Below are positions 26,801-34,705 of a DNA stretch of 64,000 nucleotides, piece by piece. The notes under the pieces are model-generated. The model ran no database searches and was not told the DNA's origin. It saw nothing but the letters and a program-made list of their open reading frames with translations. Positions within the stretch are counted from its first letter, which is position 1. Each line of letters opens with the position of its first letter. Source of the DNA: JAXGMQ01 sp040768585 (GTDB lineage Bacteria > Caldisericota > Caldisericia > JAAYUI01); the NCBI GenBank assembly GCA_040768585.1, contig JAXGMQ010000001.1, forward strand, positions 1,054,001 to 1,118,000, written 5' to 3'. Both the position numbers and the translations under genes were made by a program.

Positions 26801-29580
26801 GGTTTTACAACAGCTGGCCATGTGCCATTTGGATTACCATATGTGAGAGTCCAGTTGTCGGTGTCATAAATGATTTCGCCTGGGTCGAATGTTCCGTTTG
26901 GCGGGATGATCTCGTTCGGGTTGTTCGGGTTAACGGTGTAGTCGTCATAGAACATTGGGTTCGACCAGCTGCCTCTTTCGAACTGTCTCTCGGTGAAGAC
27001 GTTGAGGTCGTTGCTTGCACCTGGGTAAGCATTAACATCCGTGTCACCATCATTGACTGTGGTGCCAGCCTTGAACTCAATGATTGCACCATTTCTAACA
27101 ACTGTCATGTCGGTGAGTCTTATATCGCCAACGCTGATTTCGTAATCATCATTCATGTCGGCATAGATTGCCTCACCGCAGCCATAGTAAGCAGTCTGAC
27201 CATAAGGTCCCGGCTCTGACGAGTCTCTAAATCTTATTGGTGGGTCATCAAGGTCCTCAAGTGATGTGAGGATTCTACCCACGTCCTTGCCAACCATGGA
27301 TGTCATATAATGGTCGTAATCAAACTCGTTGCCCTGTGCCCAAGCGTCGGTAAGGTTGCCAAGTGACGCATTTGGATCCATAGCACCAAGATACTGCTCA
27401 CAAGTACTGCCTGGACGATAATCATCACTGAGGTTATTGAAGTACAGCTTCTCCTCTGGTGGCGGATCGCCCTGCTTGTTTGTGTAGTGCTGAACACCAA
27501 GGTTGTTGTCGATGCCATTGTCGAAGAAAATTTCGACACCGAGGTACTGTCTCGATGTTATGTAACAATCCATGAACGAGGTTGCTGGGACGGCAAAGGA
27601 CGTTGGAAGTGGGCCAACCACTGTGCTCTGGTTGACGGTCTGGGATCTCTGCAGAACCTCACCAACCTGGGATCTGATCGTGGCTGTGCACTGAGATGGA
27701 ATCATACCTTCCCAGAGATCCGTTTCGACTGAAAGGTTATAGAAGTCTTTGTCGTTTGCAACGGCTGTGAGAACCTCAGCAAGAACGAGAACATCACCAA
27801 TCCACATTCCGCCAAGACGATTTCTCTCTGAACCCTCGAAGTGCTGAACCGCGTATGGATGAGCGTTGCTGTTCACGCCTGAGAGTCTGAAATCACCATA
27901 CTCAACTCTATCGTTTGTGTTCTGTATTCTACCTGAGAGTGTGTCGGTGTAGCCTTTTCTATATATGTTTTCGTAGGGATCAAAGAGCGGAGCACCACTG
28001 CGTCCAACTAGTCTGTCCGAGATATTCTCAGCGTGGAGCTCATCACCCTCCATCGGATTGAGACCTGGATCTGGTGTTCCGAAGTTTGGTGGAGACATGA
28101 CAAACGGGACAACCCATCTGCCTACTGGGTCTGGATCTGGGTCACCGGTTACTGGGTCTTTTGCATCCATGCGACCGATGTCATAGTCATCACCTGGATC
28201 CCATATACCATACTGACCATATCCGCTGGCCTGACCGTAGTCAATCGGGACTGTGCCTGGTGAGTAGTTGTAAGTGAATCCACCCTGACCACCGCGACCA
28301 GTGTTCACGATGTGAACTGAAACTGGAGTAAGTCTGAGGTCACCAACACCAACCCAAGAGTCATCATCTTCCCAATCAACGAGTGGGTCATAACCCATGA
28401 CCATATTGTCACCGGTGAATTGAGCGTGAATCTGACCAGCTCTGTATATCCACTCACCTGGGCTGTAGATGCCATCTTCCTGAAGGTTCTCGGCGTGCCA
28501 CTCTTCGCCCCAGTGGAACTCACGGTCGGTAGCCTGGTTGAACACCCAGAATGGACCATCTGGACCAACGTCAGCTCCGGCACCATCGCGGAATCTAACG
28601 AGCTCCATGTCGTAGTCCCAGTCATCCCATCTGTTCTGCCAGTATGGATCTGCTGGAATTCCCCAGTACGAAGCCTGAGTTACCCAGACGTTTTCTCTGT
28701 GGCTGCCACCAACAATCGTCTCTCTGAGTGCGCCGTTGATTGACGGATCCCATGGATGGGTCTCATCAGCACCGCCACCTCTCATGAGTGGGAAGTCGAT
28801 CATATCGATCCAGCCGATTCTGAATACTCTGTCGAGTTCGGCATCCATGAAGTACATGGGGGTCGAACCCAAGCCAGTCCAACCCCAAGCGTCGGAGTTG
28901 TTGGCCATGAAGTCGACGTAACCATCATTGCGGTTGCCGTTTTCATCTGTCGGAAGGAACGGGTATGGTCCCTGTGTGTTATTTGCTCTGATTGGATCAA
29001 CGAGTGCTTCCGGATTTCTGGAGCAGTGATCGAAGAGCGATGAGTCATCCTGATTGTAGAGGATGTCCTCTGGGTCAGCGAATGCGTAGTATCTGGAGTC
29101 GTGGAAGAATCCATCTTTGTCAAACCAAAGGTTTCCACCCGAGTCCACCACACAGAACCAATGATCAGTTTCTGTTGACTCTGGACCATCTGGATCAACC
29201 GTGAGGTAGAATTCACACCAGAAACGTGGCTCAACGGATGTGGCTGTAGTGGCTGGGATATTGTAGAGCCTCTCGTTGTTGAGATATGGCATTATGACTG
29301 CACCAGTTGCTGGGTTGTATGTGCATCTGGGCATCAGGTAGCCATCTCTTCCCCATCCTGTATATGTGCCGCCGATTTCAAAATTTCTCTCGCGGTCTGG
29401 ATAGAGCTTGTTGCCTGACCAGCTGTAACCAGCTGGCGCAAACCTGGTGGCTATGTAGGTGGCGTTTCTACCATCATTGCTGAACTTGACTGGTGGGTTG
29501 GAATCATCAGCCATAACAATGCCGGAAAACGCAGTCACAACCATCATCGCTGCTACTGCTAAGGTAAGTACTCTCTTCAT
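20839..29580 (-). CDS. Giant exported protein (2913 residues), probable surface-layer or matrix protein
   Basis: Start ATG 29580 is fixed by AAGGAG upstream and a clean signal peptide (residues 1-25, ending VMADD). The frame is open 59 codons further but without a start signal. I recognise no family over most of the length. The protein is rich in Asp, Asn, Gly, Tyr and Trp. It repeatedly shows loops like DMNDDYEISVGD, DIDRNGLLDYHD and DRTNDNKIKFEDFE, the D-x-N-x-D spacing of dockerin/EF-hand calcium sites. A VGDLRLT/VGDIRLT unit recurs in the first third. The last 300 residues are Ig-like: an AEATVYIDGPGLEV repeat, then two domains of the kind starting PPVLEVD and TDPGSKVMVNG. There is no sortase or SLH motif. 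Strong promoter, long leader and terminator suggest abundant expression. S-layer identity is inference. Confidence 0.8.
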   Translation of the reverse strand: MKRVLTLAVAAMMVVTAFSGIVMADDSNPPVKFSNDGRNATYIATRFAPAGYSWSGNKLYPDRERNFEIGGTYTGWGRDGYLMPRCTYNPATGAVIMPYLNNERLYNIPATTATSVEPRFWCEFYLTVDPDGPESTETDHWFCVVDSGGNLWFDKDGFFHDSRYYAFADPEDILYNQDDSSLFDHCSRNPEALVDPIRANNTQGPYPFLPTDENGNRNDGYVDFMANNSDAWGWTGLGSTPMYFMDAELDRVFRIGWIDMIDFPLMRGGGADETHPWDPSINGALRETIVGGSHRENVWVTQASYWGIPADPYWQNRWDDWDYDMELVRFRDGAGADVGPDGPFWVFNQATDREFHWGEEWHAENLQEDGIYSPGEWIYRAGQIHAQFTGDNMVMGYDPLVDWEDDDSWVGVGDLRLTPVSVHIVNTGRGGQGGFTYNYSPGTVPIDYGQASGYGQYGIWDPGDDYDIGRMDAKDPVTGDPDPDPVGRWVVPFVMSPPNFGTPDPGLNPMEGDELHAENISDRLVGRSGAPLFDPYENIYRKGYTDTLSGRIQNTNDRVEYGDFRLSGVNSNAHPYAVQHFEGSERNRLGGMWIGDVLVLAEVLTAVANDKDFYNLSVETDLWEGMIPSQCTATIRSQVGEVLQRSQTVNQSTVVGPLPTSFAVPATSFMDCYITSRQYLGVEIFFDNGIDNNLGVQHYTNKQGDPPPEEKLYFNNLSDDYRPGSTCEQYLGAMDPNASLGNLTDAWAQGNEFDYDHYMTSMVGKDVGRILTSLEDLDDPPIRFRDSSEPGPYGQTAYYGCGEAIYADMNDDYEISVGDIRLTDMTVVRNGAIIEFKAGTTVNDGDTDVNAYPGASNDLNVFTERQFERGSWSNPMFYDDYTVNPNNPNEIIPPNGTFDPGEIIYDTDNWTLTYGNPNGTWPAVVKPGYQRLTGGWVGDTYYECGSIVPSFDYFLSPSVPYGITAGLNCDHRFLDWEVIPGDINLTVKVDKPLKVEQTSDIHISVDPPPRAGYWRDLGDHQVWIPDERVYVLVREGTGIDYISTANSDTNLFSEYRVLTPNSPEVTFTVTPYRGSCHPTKGAEEEMQYRVQAFKANPAINTFASGTKRAGIKVVPPDQHPYNYDPPRLETRHYYRDMWWSGDWYSILGQGRQWYKKNRRYGLDSPGLSIENETKRYRDLVPSPPLPSILGDHYDAYGEYFMPVAPEELEIQASVACITTLDQRFPNITLQLFNADNENDVNDPYGIPFSVPNTDQPIIAIYNAHGGGVNWLGVAEIANPINGEKVIFQANIDGTYEYWYWYEPANVDPDLGPQVPNAIDPNDVIIGEQWSTFPLQCTDEVKRTGVYVENRSNWEDVDCSAARDLAHCDIYLPDGMKDLGEVTGYLGMPYSSDHFGAFDGAYGWIVSYGVPTYVTPYGEVTPTDEGGECLVVVRPKDGSTHINLHVYLTNAIFDYNSTMVHPLTGGPYFRTDLASGISSGNPLTINMGNTVDGIDYAGSLDLKVYPPDPYVNFAEWLIVDKPLNYSNVNYTAGPTTNPAVSPLPPPAPQIQTPYWPILRTSHGGFRCYPGGQTHTGRVEGGNYNQNGGAFGWNAYPAIWSEATQKDYSAEKFYKLGTEFFPLADYGVYFILKDGEGNHLSFDADNIERQIKRIVIEGPFARPKVVDVLTNTVRNKYYYNGLKHVPIQYDYSGKLVIDETNWGHFERSPGHDFLNWSALGEVDYGSTKNLYMKRTGRLNYCSLDNVFVIDELIPWNYGKILLYVTLMDGTFKMYQDCCTSPPVDGIDVKALDLQQVNEAAQIDDSYEMIDFVTLDQDNYLSFILQEHEPIQVERYCNDAVMFCWQDRGIYLEGSEGILRDGAGDGWMTLPPTSSRAEGYHTQYREDHDRTNDNKIKFEDFETEICGTYDMATNTWLTGVIDARTFQRNGGRYDFELSKENGCQITELGLDFGGEEGEGDEPDHIISDNETLPLYVTAYKYGDDNNDRAFSPWWDFDPYFATLDNENKYDRTRFSHEVYLAAQVALPIEPFDDLIVTYTPNPLTAGITPELVDVNSPLTFIVKNSSGEAVNLLNGVPDQWGEFVVDQENVWNFLFKDPHPDNTYYYGREAMLPQYYYLRTDLHNYDKTKINNRELYSARERDSRNQCLDYITEAFEPIEFAADGEAGLYQFKGFCANDNNVWIKDEDHPDREQWEQDHLFRVYVYTPDRRHRGYVDVSVVNPSVEYEIVNTEDPTQQTFSVTGNGDADFIMTAGDNRMYKVKATVYNAQGQLVKGVTKGVSVCGGGVKNTARFTPFVTRPQSFDFMQDACDKVPCCDVVYPHLGFDFNANQEIEWENHELYAAGSFNLRPITDSCWNRQAVGEVYYNTINEFYRDDHTWNILNEGTTGVSVEMVNLMLPPPANMGWGLGAIYSWPYWGGFLFTDIDRNGLLDYHDSLGLDVNASTEFYVFAEDMFYIGGLIGQNKYCNVPSQADVVGYPPYSDKTNPRYTDRRFRGGVTNDTVFYLDWEGIPLNVAQVSYPRIELFYAENGEEVRKDLLNVDNYDMVFRADNHFIARIYPAFDGDIKLHEDGRLYVSGTQAQTQIFGQTKDSLEYSNATETTFHFMPDGTGQSAVYLSYLSRNEYFMKDPYQFESPEWYCLRRIYHLDVGKGLMVTVVSEGLAPNTETELTIRVQEIGSKDGSGNMMGVAEATVYIDGPGLEVTPKTTNAKGEVKVTIIPNAPGRIFISAEHEEYMSGKTWIGIGVDSVPPVLEVDALPQFTNKASIEVTGKTDPGSKVMVNGVAARVEPSGAFKASIALEEGLNTVYIEATDEGGNKTSHTMEIELDTTEPVFIIDGERNGEIVVDKNATEVKVTGRVEAYSTVLANGQPAECPYDKWEITIKMAANLDKLPVRFEFKDRANNTVSYDVTLVRGE

Positions 29581-29965
29581 GTACCCTTTCTCCTTTCGAG
29601 GCGATTGGAACATAACAACAAACAGTATGCACCGCACATTCGTCCGGTGGACGGTTCCACCCGAAACCGGACTGACCTCTTCATCGCTTATGCCGCAATT
29701 GGCATACAAAGGAATCGTTTTACAATGAATGCCAAAACCCGTTCGAGCCGCCCTCACCTTCTGGCGTTGCGGTCAAACGGACGTATCAAAAACATGTTCG
29801 GGGGCTTCGGGAAAGAGGCATCCGAAGCAACCACCTTCCCTATGTGCAATTCCCATGCCAAGAACGGGATGCGCTCATTTCCACTCCGAAAGAGGTTGCA
29901 GTTACTCTGCAAAGTGACCGGCAAAACCGTTTGTCTAGTCACAAATGAGTATCTCATACACATAT
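29581..29965 (-). promoter_or_regulatory. Long structured 5' leader of the giant gene
   Basis: About 385 transcribed bases separate the promoter from the start codon. Perfect hairpins include TTGCAG/CTGCAA (29896-29912), GCTTCGG/CCGAAGC (29804-29828) and GGTGGA/TCCACC (29646-29661). Two segments have competing partners. GGCAT at 29701-29705 can pair with ATGCC at 29690-29694 or at 29729-29733. GTCCGGT at 29642-29648 can pair with ACCGGAC at 29666-29672, or its parts can form smaller hairpins. It matches no riboswitch family I know. It may stabilise the mRNA or regulate translation. Confidence 0.6.
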
Positions 29966-29971
29966 TGTTAT

Positions 29972-30000
29972 GATATAACACACGAATATATTTATGTCAA
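29972..30000 (-). promoter_or_regulatory. Promoter of the giant gene
   Basis: On the minus strand a perfect TTGACA (29995-30000) lies 17 bases before TATATC (29972-29977). Transcription should begin near 29965. Confidence 0.65.
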
Positions 30001-30020
30001 CATTACTGTTTACTGCGGAG

Positions 30021-30048
30021 TTGACTACATCATCAATACTGTTAAAAT
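30021..30048 (+). promoter_or_regulatory. Promoter of serS
   Basis: TTGACT (30021-30026), 16 bases, TAAAAT (30043-30048). The start point would be about 13 bases before the serS ATG, so the leader is very short and carries only the GAGGTGG ribosome binding site. It stands back to back with the giant gene's promoter. Confidence 0.6.
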
Positions 30049-30068
30049 CGGCGCCAACGAGGTGGTTT

Positions 30069-31355
30069 ATGATAAACATCAAAGACGCAATATCGAACAT
30101 CGAAGGATTGAAAAATGCCCTTAAGTCCAGGGGTGTCGACGATTCTGTGGCTTGCGAAATCGCAGAACTCGACAGCACAAGACGAGAGTTGATAGGCAAA
30201 GTTGAGGATAAAAAGGCTGTCAGGAACAAAACGTCCAAGTCTATCGGGCAAATGATCGCCAATGGTGAAGACACAACAATAATAAAGCAAGAGATGAAGG
30301 ATCTTGGCACCGAAATATCTGAGCTTGATGCAAAACTTGCTGAGATTGAGGAAAAGCTCTCTGAGATATCGGTTAGAATTCCAAATTACCCTCTTCCAGA
30401 TGTTCCAGTTGGAACGAGTGAGGAGGATAATGTTGTCGTGAAGACCGTTATGGAACCAAGACATTTCGAATTCACTCCAAAACCACACTGGGACATAGGC
30501 AAAGAACTCGACCTGATAGACAGCGAGAGGGCTTCAAAACTTTCTGGTTCCAGGTTTGTCGTGCTCAAGGGCAATGTCGCAAAGCTCCAGAGGGCACTGA
30601 TATCCTTCATGCTTGACAAACACACAAAACAAAATGGCTTCACAGAAGTGTTTGCTCCATCAATTGTCACAGAGGGCACGGCCTTCGGTACGGGACAGTT
30701 GCCAAAGTTCAAGGATGATATGTACAAGATTGAGGGTGAGGATCAGTATCTCATATCCACTAACGAGATAACACTCGTGAATATGCATGCAGATGAGATA
30801 CTCCCAGCTTCATCTCTCCCAATAAAATACGCCGGCTACGCCTTCTGCTACAGGAAGGAAGCTGGATCTGCAGGCAGAGACACAAAGGGACTCATCAGAG
30901 TTCACCAGTTTGAGAAAGTCGAAATGGTCACGCTCTGCCATCCGGATGAATCCAGCAAGGAACTGGAAAACCTCGTTGGGTACGCAAGCGATATCCTTTC
31001 GAGTCTGGAGCTTCCCCACAGGGTAAGTCTTATGTGTACAGGCGATATGTCGGGTTTTTCTGCGGCAAAATCGTATGATCTCGAGGTGTGGATGCCAAGT
31101 TACAACAAGTATGTTGAGGTATCCTCATGCAGCAACTGTACAGACTTCCAGGCAAGAAGAGCAAGGATCAGATTCAAAACAGAGCAGGGCGAAAAGTCCC
31201 AGCTCGTACACACCCTGAATGGCTCTGGACTGGCGATAGGAAGAACAATCGCTGCCATAATAGAAAACCATCAGAACGAAGACGGAAGCATAAGGGTACC
31301 GGAGGTTCTGGTCCCATACATGGGTCAATCAATTATCGAGGGCAACACTATATAG
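30069..31355 (+). CDS. serS: Seryl-tRNA synthetase
   Basis: 428 residues from ATG 30069, preceded by GAGGTGG; an upstream ATG in frame lies before the promoter. The N-terminal 110 residues are the long antiparallel coiled coil that grips the tRNA-Ser variable arm. The class II core follows: motif 2 is FCYRKEAGSAGRDTKGLIR with HQFEKVE, and motif 3 is NGSGLAIGRTIAAIIEN. The TGQLPKF segment is typical of bacterial SerRS. Its tRNA substrate, tRNA-Ser(TGA), is encoded 5 kb away. The last 31 bp overlap, tail to tail, the 3' end of the histidine kinase gene. Confidence 0.97.
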   Translation: MINIKDAISNIEGLKNALKSRGVDDSVACEIAELDSTRRELIGKVEDKKAVRNKTSKSIGQMIANGEDTTIIKQEMKDLGTEISELDAKLAEIEEKLSEISVRIPNYPLPDVPVGTSEEDNVVVKTVMEPRHFEFTPKPHWDIGKELDLIDSERASKLSGSRFVVLKGNVAKLQRALISFMLDKHTKQNGFTEVFAPSIVTEGTAFGTGQLPKFKDDMYKIEGEDQYLISTNEITLVNMHADEILPASSLPIKYAGYAFCYRKEAGSAGRDTKGLIRVHQFEKVEMVTLCHPDESSKELENLVGYASDILSSLELPHRVSLMCTGDMSGFSAAKSYDLEVWMPSYNKYVEVSSCSNCTDFQARRARIRFKTEQGEKSQLVHTLNGSGLAIGRTIAAIIENHQNEDGSIRVPEVLVPYMGQSIIEGNTI

Positions 31356-33499
31356 AAAGTGGTTCCGCCAAGATCGCCCGGGGACTCAAACCAGATCCTT
31401 CCCCCCATCGCTCTTATGTTGAGCATGCATTTGTGCAAACTGAGTCCCTTTGGGTCTTTCAGAGCCTTGTTTTTAAGAATCTTTCTAAAAATTACTTCCT
31501 TCTTCTTGTTGGGTATTCCAGGCCCGTTGTCCGAGATTGTCAGTTGAAAGAAATCTTTCGAGAGTTTTTTTATGTCACACTCTACTCTACCGCCCATAGG
31601 TGTGTATTCCACAGCATTTTGCAGGACACTCAACACTGACATCTTTAGTTTCTCATAGTCCATTTTTGCAAGTATTTGCTCATTCAATGCACAGGACTGG
31701 AATTCAATCATCTTCGATTCAAAGAGCGGCACCATCAGCGAGGCAATCTCCTTCATAAACATGCCAACATCAATTCTTCTGAGATTTACATTCGTCATGC
31801 TGGTAAGTTTTTTTGCTGAAAGCGCGAGTTGATTCATTTGTTCCTCAAGATTTTTTGCGGCATCAATAACAGATCTTGCCGCTTGCTTCCTCTCGCTCTC
31901 GTCCTTCAATATGCCCTGAAGCAGTAACTCTGAATAACCTATGATGGAGGTTAGAGGTGTTTTCATATCATGGTTGAGGGCACTTTGAAGCTCCATTACA
32001 TATGTTTCCATCTCGTCTATTACTTTTGCCTTACTACTCATATCCCCCTTTTGCCCGATTATCGATGTGGCGACTCTGGCAAAGTTTGTGACTCGACACA
32101 TATCCTCAATTGTCTCCTGGTTGGCATCATTCAAGGTTATGACCGCCACAGTCTCCCTAGTGTCCTTGCCATACCCAATAAAAGGTACCACGATCGAGCA
32201 TCTCTTCTCGGTTATGTTGTTGGATATCTGAATCACATTTGTTTTGAAGGTTTTATCCAACACACTCAGTTCAACTCCTGATATCTCCACCTTTTTACCA
32301 TATAATTTAACGTTTTTTATCTTTTGTTCATCTTGTGTGTGAATCTCTACACACTCACACCTGTATCTATTATAGATGAATTCGAGAATTCTCGTGATTG
32401 CACGTTTGGATTCAGTTTCTTCCAAAATCACTTCATGTATCACTTCATACGTATCAAGCAAATTTCTTGTCCTTGTTAACTCATTTGTCTGCCTTACGTA
32501 TCCACCAAAAGGCGCTCCAAGCAACAAGGCGCATCTTTTCCCTTTGTATCTTACCGGCAACACCGAGAACACAAGCTGTGAACTCGTGTTTACACCTGTT
32601 TTCACATTCGCTTTGATACTTATATTTCTGTCTACTCCGGACGCAATGTCTTCTATTAAGTCCACAATCCGAGAGACTGTCTGTCTATCGGCTATTAGCT
32701 CTGCAATCTTGTCAGCGAGCGTGGTTTTCGCATCATGCCTCTTTGGCCCCACTCTTTGAATCAGATTTAAATACTCGATGCCATTTTTCGACAACACGGC
32801 AAGGGGCAAATGAACGGAGTTTAGAAATCCGTCGACTTCGAAGGTTTTATCATATCTTACATCCTCAACTATTTCTTCTGGGATCCTTATTCCCATTGCC
32901 AGTATCTGTTTTGATTCAGGGTTTTCCTCGTTTAGAATCGTTGACCAATAAATCTTCGTGCCCTCATATTCACCCGTTTTAACTGTAGTCAAAAAACCCC
33001 TGGTTTCCTTTGTAAACATGCTCACAACGGTATTTCTCGATATAGTCAAATCAGAAAAAATGATTGCCAGTTTTGACCAGCCATCATTTTGCATCAGTTC
33101 ATGTGAGCTTATCCCAAGTAGGTTTGACATCGGTTTTGATGCATAGGTGAATGCGCCACCGACTATTGCCGTGAAAACAAACATATTCTGATTATCTAGG
33201 AAATTTTTCTTCGCTCCGAACTCACTCCCCACCATAGAAAATAGAACCGTTGTTCTGTAGTCCTTCGTGGATACCCTATCAATGTGGACTGGCTCATTTT
33301 GGCAAACGAGTATGTTTCCTTCACGAACATTCGCCACTGTCAGATTATCAAACAGATAAGACAGACTCTCGCCGACTGGATTTATACCGATCAATTCAAC
33401 ACATGCTTTGTTTGCATAGACGATACTCTCACCGTCTAACGTCACAACCATCTGTTTGCACACATCAACAATGTCTCTGAAATCCAAAGCCGCATCCAC
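31325..33499 (-). CDS. Soluble PAS/GAF sensor histidine kinase
   Basis: 724 residues from a GTG start. No membrane segment is seen. An N-terminal PAS-like domain (about 1-70, with VYANKACVELIG), a second near 100-160 (FTYASKPMSNLLG), a third weaker one near 235-330 and a GAF-like region near 365-475 precede the kinase. The H-box is ALNHDMKTPLTSIIGYSELL near residue 510. The N-box VLQNAVEYTPMGG, G1 box DNGPGIP and a shortened G2 region GLSLHKCML complete the ATP-binding domain. The F-box between G1 and G2 is modified. No response regulator is adjacent, so it is an orphan kinase whose partner is elsewhere. Its 3' end overlaps serS on the opposite strand by 31 bp. Confidence 0.87.
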   Translation of the reverse strand: MDAALDFRDIVDVCKQMVVTLDGESIVYANKACVELIGINPVGESLSYLFDNLTVANVREGNILVCQNEPVHIDRVSTKDYRTTVLFSMVGSEFGAKKNFLDNQNMFVFTAIVGGAFTYASKPMSNLLGISSHELMQNDGWSKLAIIFSDLTISRNTVVSMFTKETRGFLTTVKTGEYEGTKIYWSTILNEENPESKQILAMGIRIPEEIVEDVRYDKTFEVDGFLNSVHLPLAVLSKNGIEYLNLIQRVGPKRHDAKTTLADKIAELIADRQTVSRIVDLIEDIASGVDRNISIKANVKTGVNTSSQLVFSVLPVRYKGKRCALLLGAPFGGYVRQTNELTRTRNLLDTYEVIHEVILEETESKRAITRILEFIYNRYRCECVEIHTQDEQKIKNVKLYGKKVEISGVELSVLDKTFKTNVIQISNNITEKRCSIVVPFIGYGKDTRETVAVITLNDANQETIEDMCRVTNFARVATSIIGQKGDMSSKAKVIDEMETYVMELQSALNHDMKTPLTSIIGYSELLLQGILKDESERKQAARSVIDAAKNLEEQMNQLALSAKKLTSMTNVNLRRIDVGMFMKEIASLMVPLFESKMIEFQSCALNEQILAKMDYEKLKMSVLSVLQNAVEYTPMGGRVECDIKKLSKDFFQLTISDNGPGIPNKKKEVIFRKILKNKALKDPKGLSLHKCMLNIRAMGGRIWFESPGDLGGTTFYIVLPSIID

Positions 33500-33523
33500 C
33501 CCAAAATGAATTGATACTAAATA

Positions 33524-34147
33524 TTATAGTAATTTTTGACCAAAGACACCAACTGAGTTATCAAATACTTCCTCAATTGAAAATATGTACGTTGGTTTAC
33601 TTGTCGGCTGTTTTTGTTTGTGATAGGCATCATGCATAAGGTTTACAAATTTGAAATATTTTCCGCTTACTGCAACATCAATCTTCCCTCTCAATTCAAA
33701 GGAGACAGCAGGCGGTTGGTAATACACAAGTGTCGTTTCAGTGGAGCCCTCTGTGATATTTTCCCATGTGTGCTTTTTGGCCAACTCAAGAGAGAAGAGC
33801 CTTTCTTTGTCGACTCTATTCCACACATCTGGTGAGTAAAAAATATCCAAGAGTAGCCCAATCCCTCTCGATTCGTAGCCTGTGTCTCCGGATTTTGTGT
33901 GTTCTTCAAGCGCTTCAATGCACTCATCCAGATATTCTTCAACTGGCGCAAATCCAAAACCTTTGACGGAGCCGTTTAGTCCGGCAGGACCATTGGTTAT
34001 CATAACGGGTGTATGTCTTGTAAACTCGATAAACATCTTGTCCGGATTGATGTTACCGCCTCTCATCGACTCGACGAGTTTCGCCCTTCCCTCAAAAGCC
34101 CATTTGAAAAACTTATCTGGCATTTGCATTCTCAGCCTACTCACCAA
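33524..34147 (-). CDS. Unrecognised protein after a lipoprotein gene
   Basis: 207 residues from TTG 34147; an in-frame ATG at 34129 is the likelier start and avoids overlap with the upstream gene. I cannot assign a family. There is no signal peptide. The C-terminal part (VSFELRGKIDVAVSGKYFKFVNLMHD) has the strand-then-helix look of flavin-binding split-barrel proteins, but the N-terminal part (NGPAGLNGSVKGFGFAPVEEY) is not diagnostic. It lies at the end of a run of lipoprotein genes in the same direction and was probably transcribed with the one at 34137. Treat any flavin link as a guess. Confidence 0.55.
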   Translation of the reverse strand: MVSRLRMQMPDKFFKWAFEGRAKLVESMRGGNINPDKMFIEFTRHTPVMITNGPAGLNGSVKGFGFAPVEEYLDECIEALEEHTKSGDTGYESRGIGLLLDIFYSPDVWNRVDKERLFSLELAKKHTWENITEGSTETTLVYYQPPAVSFELRGKIDVAVSGKYFKFVNLMHDAYHKQKQPTSKPTYIFSIEEVFDNSVGVFGQKLL

Positions 34148-34688
34148 GCCTTGCAGATTCGAGGAGGGTTAGAATTGCATCCATATGTTTTTTGATTATC
34201 TGTGCGTTGCCTATGACTTCAATATTCATGAGTGTCTTGTCTGAGACCAAAAGCTTCATCATACCAAGGGATACACCATCTATGTCAACTGCGTCACCAG
34301 ATATGGACAAAGTTTTTATGGTTACACCCTTCTGTGTTTGCATGTCATCTGATCTATTGGAGATTCGTGAAAAGTACTGCTCAAATGCCTTTACAGCGGA
34401 ATCGATGTATATTTCTATTCCATCCTCGTCGCTGTAGGTGAATGGATGCACCGCATTTACATAGACATCCGCTCTCTGCTCATCCTCCTCAAGCACAAGA
34501 TTCAGGGTTGACTCGGTTGAGTTGGTGACCACAAAAATCTCCGTATCGTACTCGATGGCGTACTTGTCAGTGCCCCAGGAGTTTGACATGTCAGCGCAAG
34601 AAACCAGGGAACCAAGCAAGAGGAAACAAACCGCTAAAATAGAAACGCCCCGCACGACATGCGGGGCTGTTTTTGTACTTATTGTCAT
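34137..34688 (-). CDS. Lipoprotein of unknown function
   Basis: Up to 183 residues. Hydrophobic residues end in the lipobox SLVSC (Cys about residue 31). The start is uncertain: the first 14 codons from ATG 34688 contain a strong terminator-like hairpin (34647-34667), and a GTG right after the hairpin's first arm would give a normal short lipoprotein signal (RGVSILAVCFLLLGS). The mature part has alternating strands (YDTEIFVVTN, TLNLVLEED) and no recognisable motif. It follows the lipoprotein gene at 34706 by 17 bp and precedes the unrecognised gene at 33524. Confidence 0.65.
   Translation of the reverse strand: MTISTKTAPHVVRGVSILAVCFLLLGSLVSCADMSNSWGTDKYAIEYDTEIFVVTNSTESTLNLVLEEDEQRADVYVNAVHPFTYSDEDGIEIYIDSAVKAFEQYFSRISNRSDDMQTQKGVTIKTLSISGDAVDIDGVSLGMMKLLVSDKTLMNIEVIGNAQIIKKHMDAILTLLESARLGE
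34647..34667 (-). terminator. Terminator-like hairpin inside a coding start
   Basis: GCCCCGCA (34647-34654) and TGCGGGGC (34660-34667) form a perfect 8-bp stem with a 5-base loop. T-rich sequence follows on both strands (TGTTTTTG on plus, GTTTCTATTTT on minus) and the minus-strand stem comes 39 bp after the stop at 34706. It most likely ends that upstream transcript partially, yet it lies within the first codons of the next lipoprotein gene. Confidence 0.65.
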
Positions 34689-34705
34689 CTTATTTTTATT
34701 AATTG

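Noticed and set aside
22836..28625. Many open frames of 60-215 codons inside the giant gene on both strands
   Set aside because: Products are Thr/Ser/Arg-rich or otherwise skewed shadows of the giant gene's codon use, with no start signals.
29581..29757. N-terminal extension of the giant protein from 29757
   Set aside because: No ribosome binding site at 29757; the clean signal peptide and AAGGAG fix the start at 29580, and the extension is hairpin-rich leader.
29594..29950. Known structural RNA (SRP, RNase P or 6S) upstream of the giant gene
   Set aside because: The conserved SRP and RNase P core sequences are not seen and the position between promoter and start fits a leader; 6S RNA could not be fully excluded by eye.
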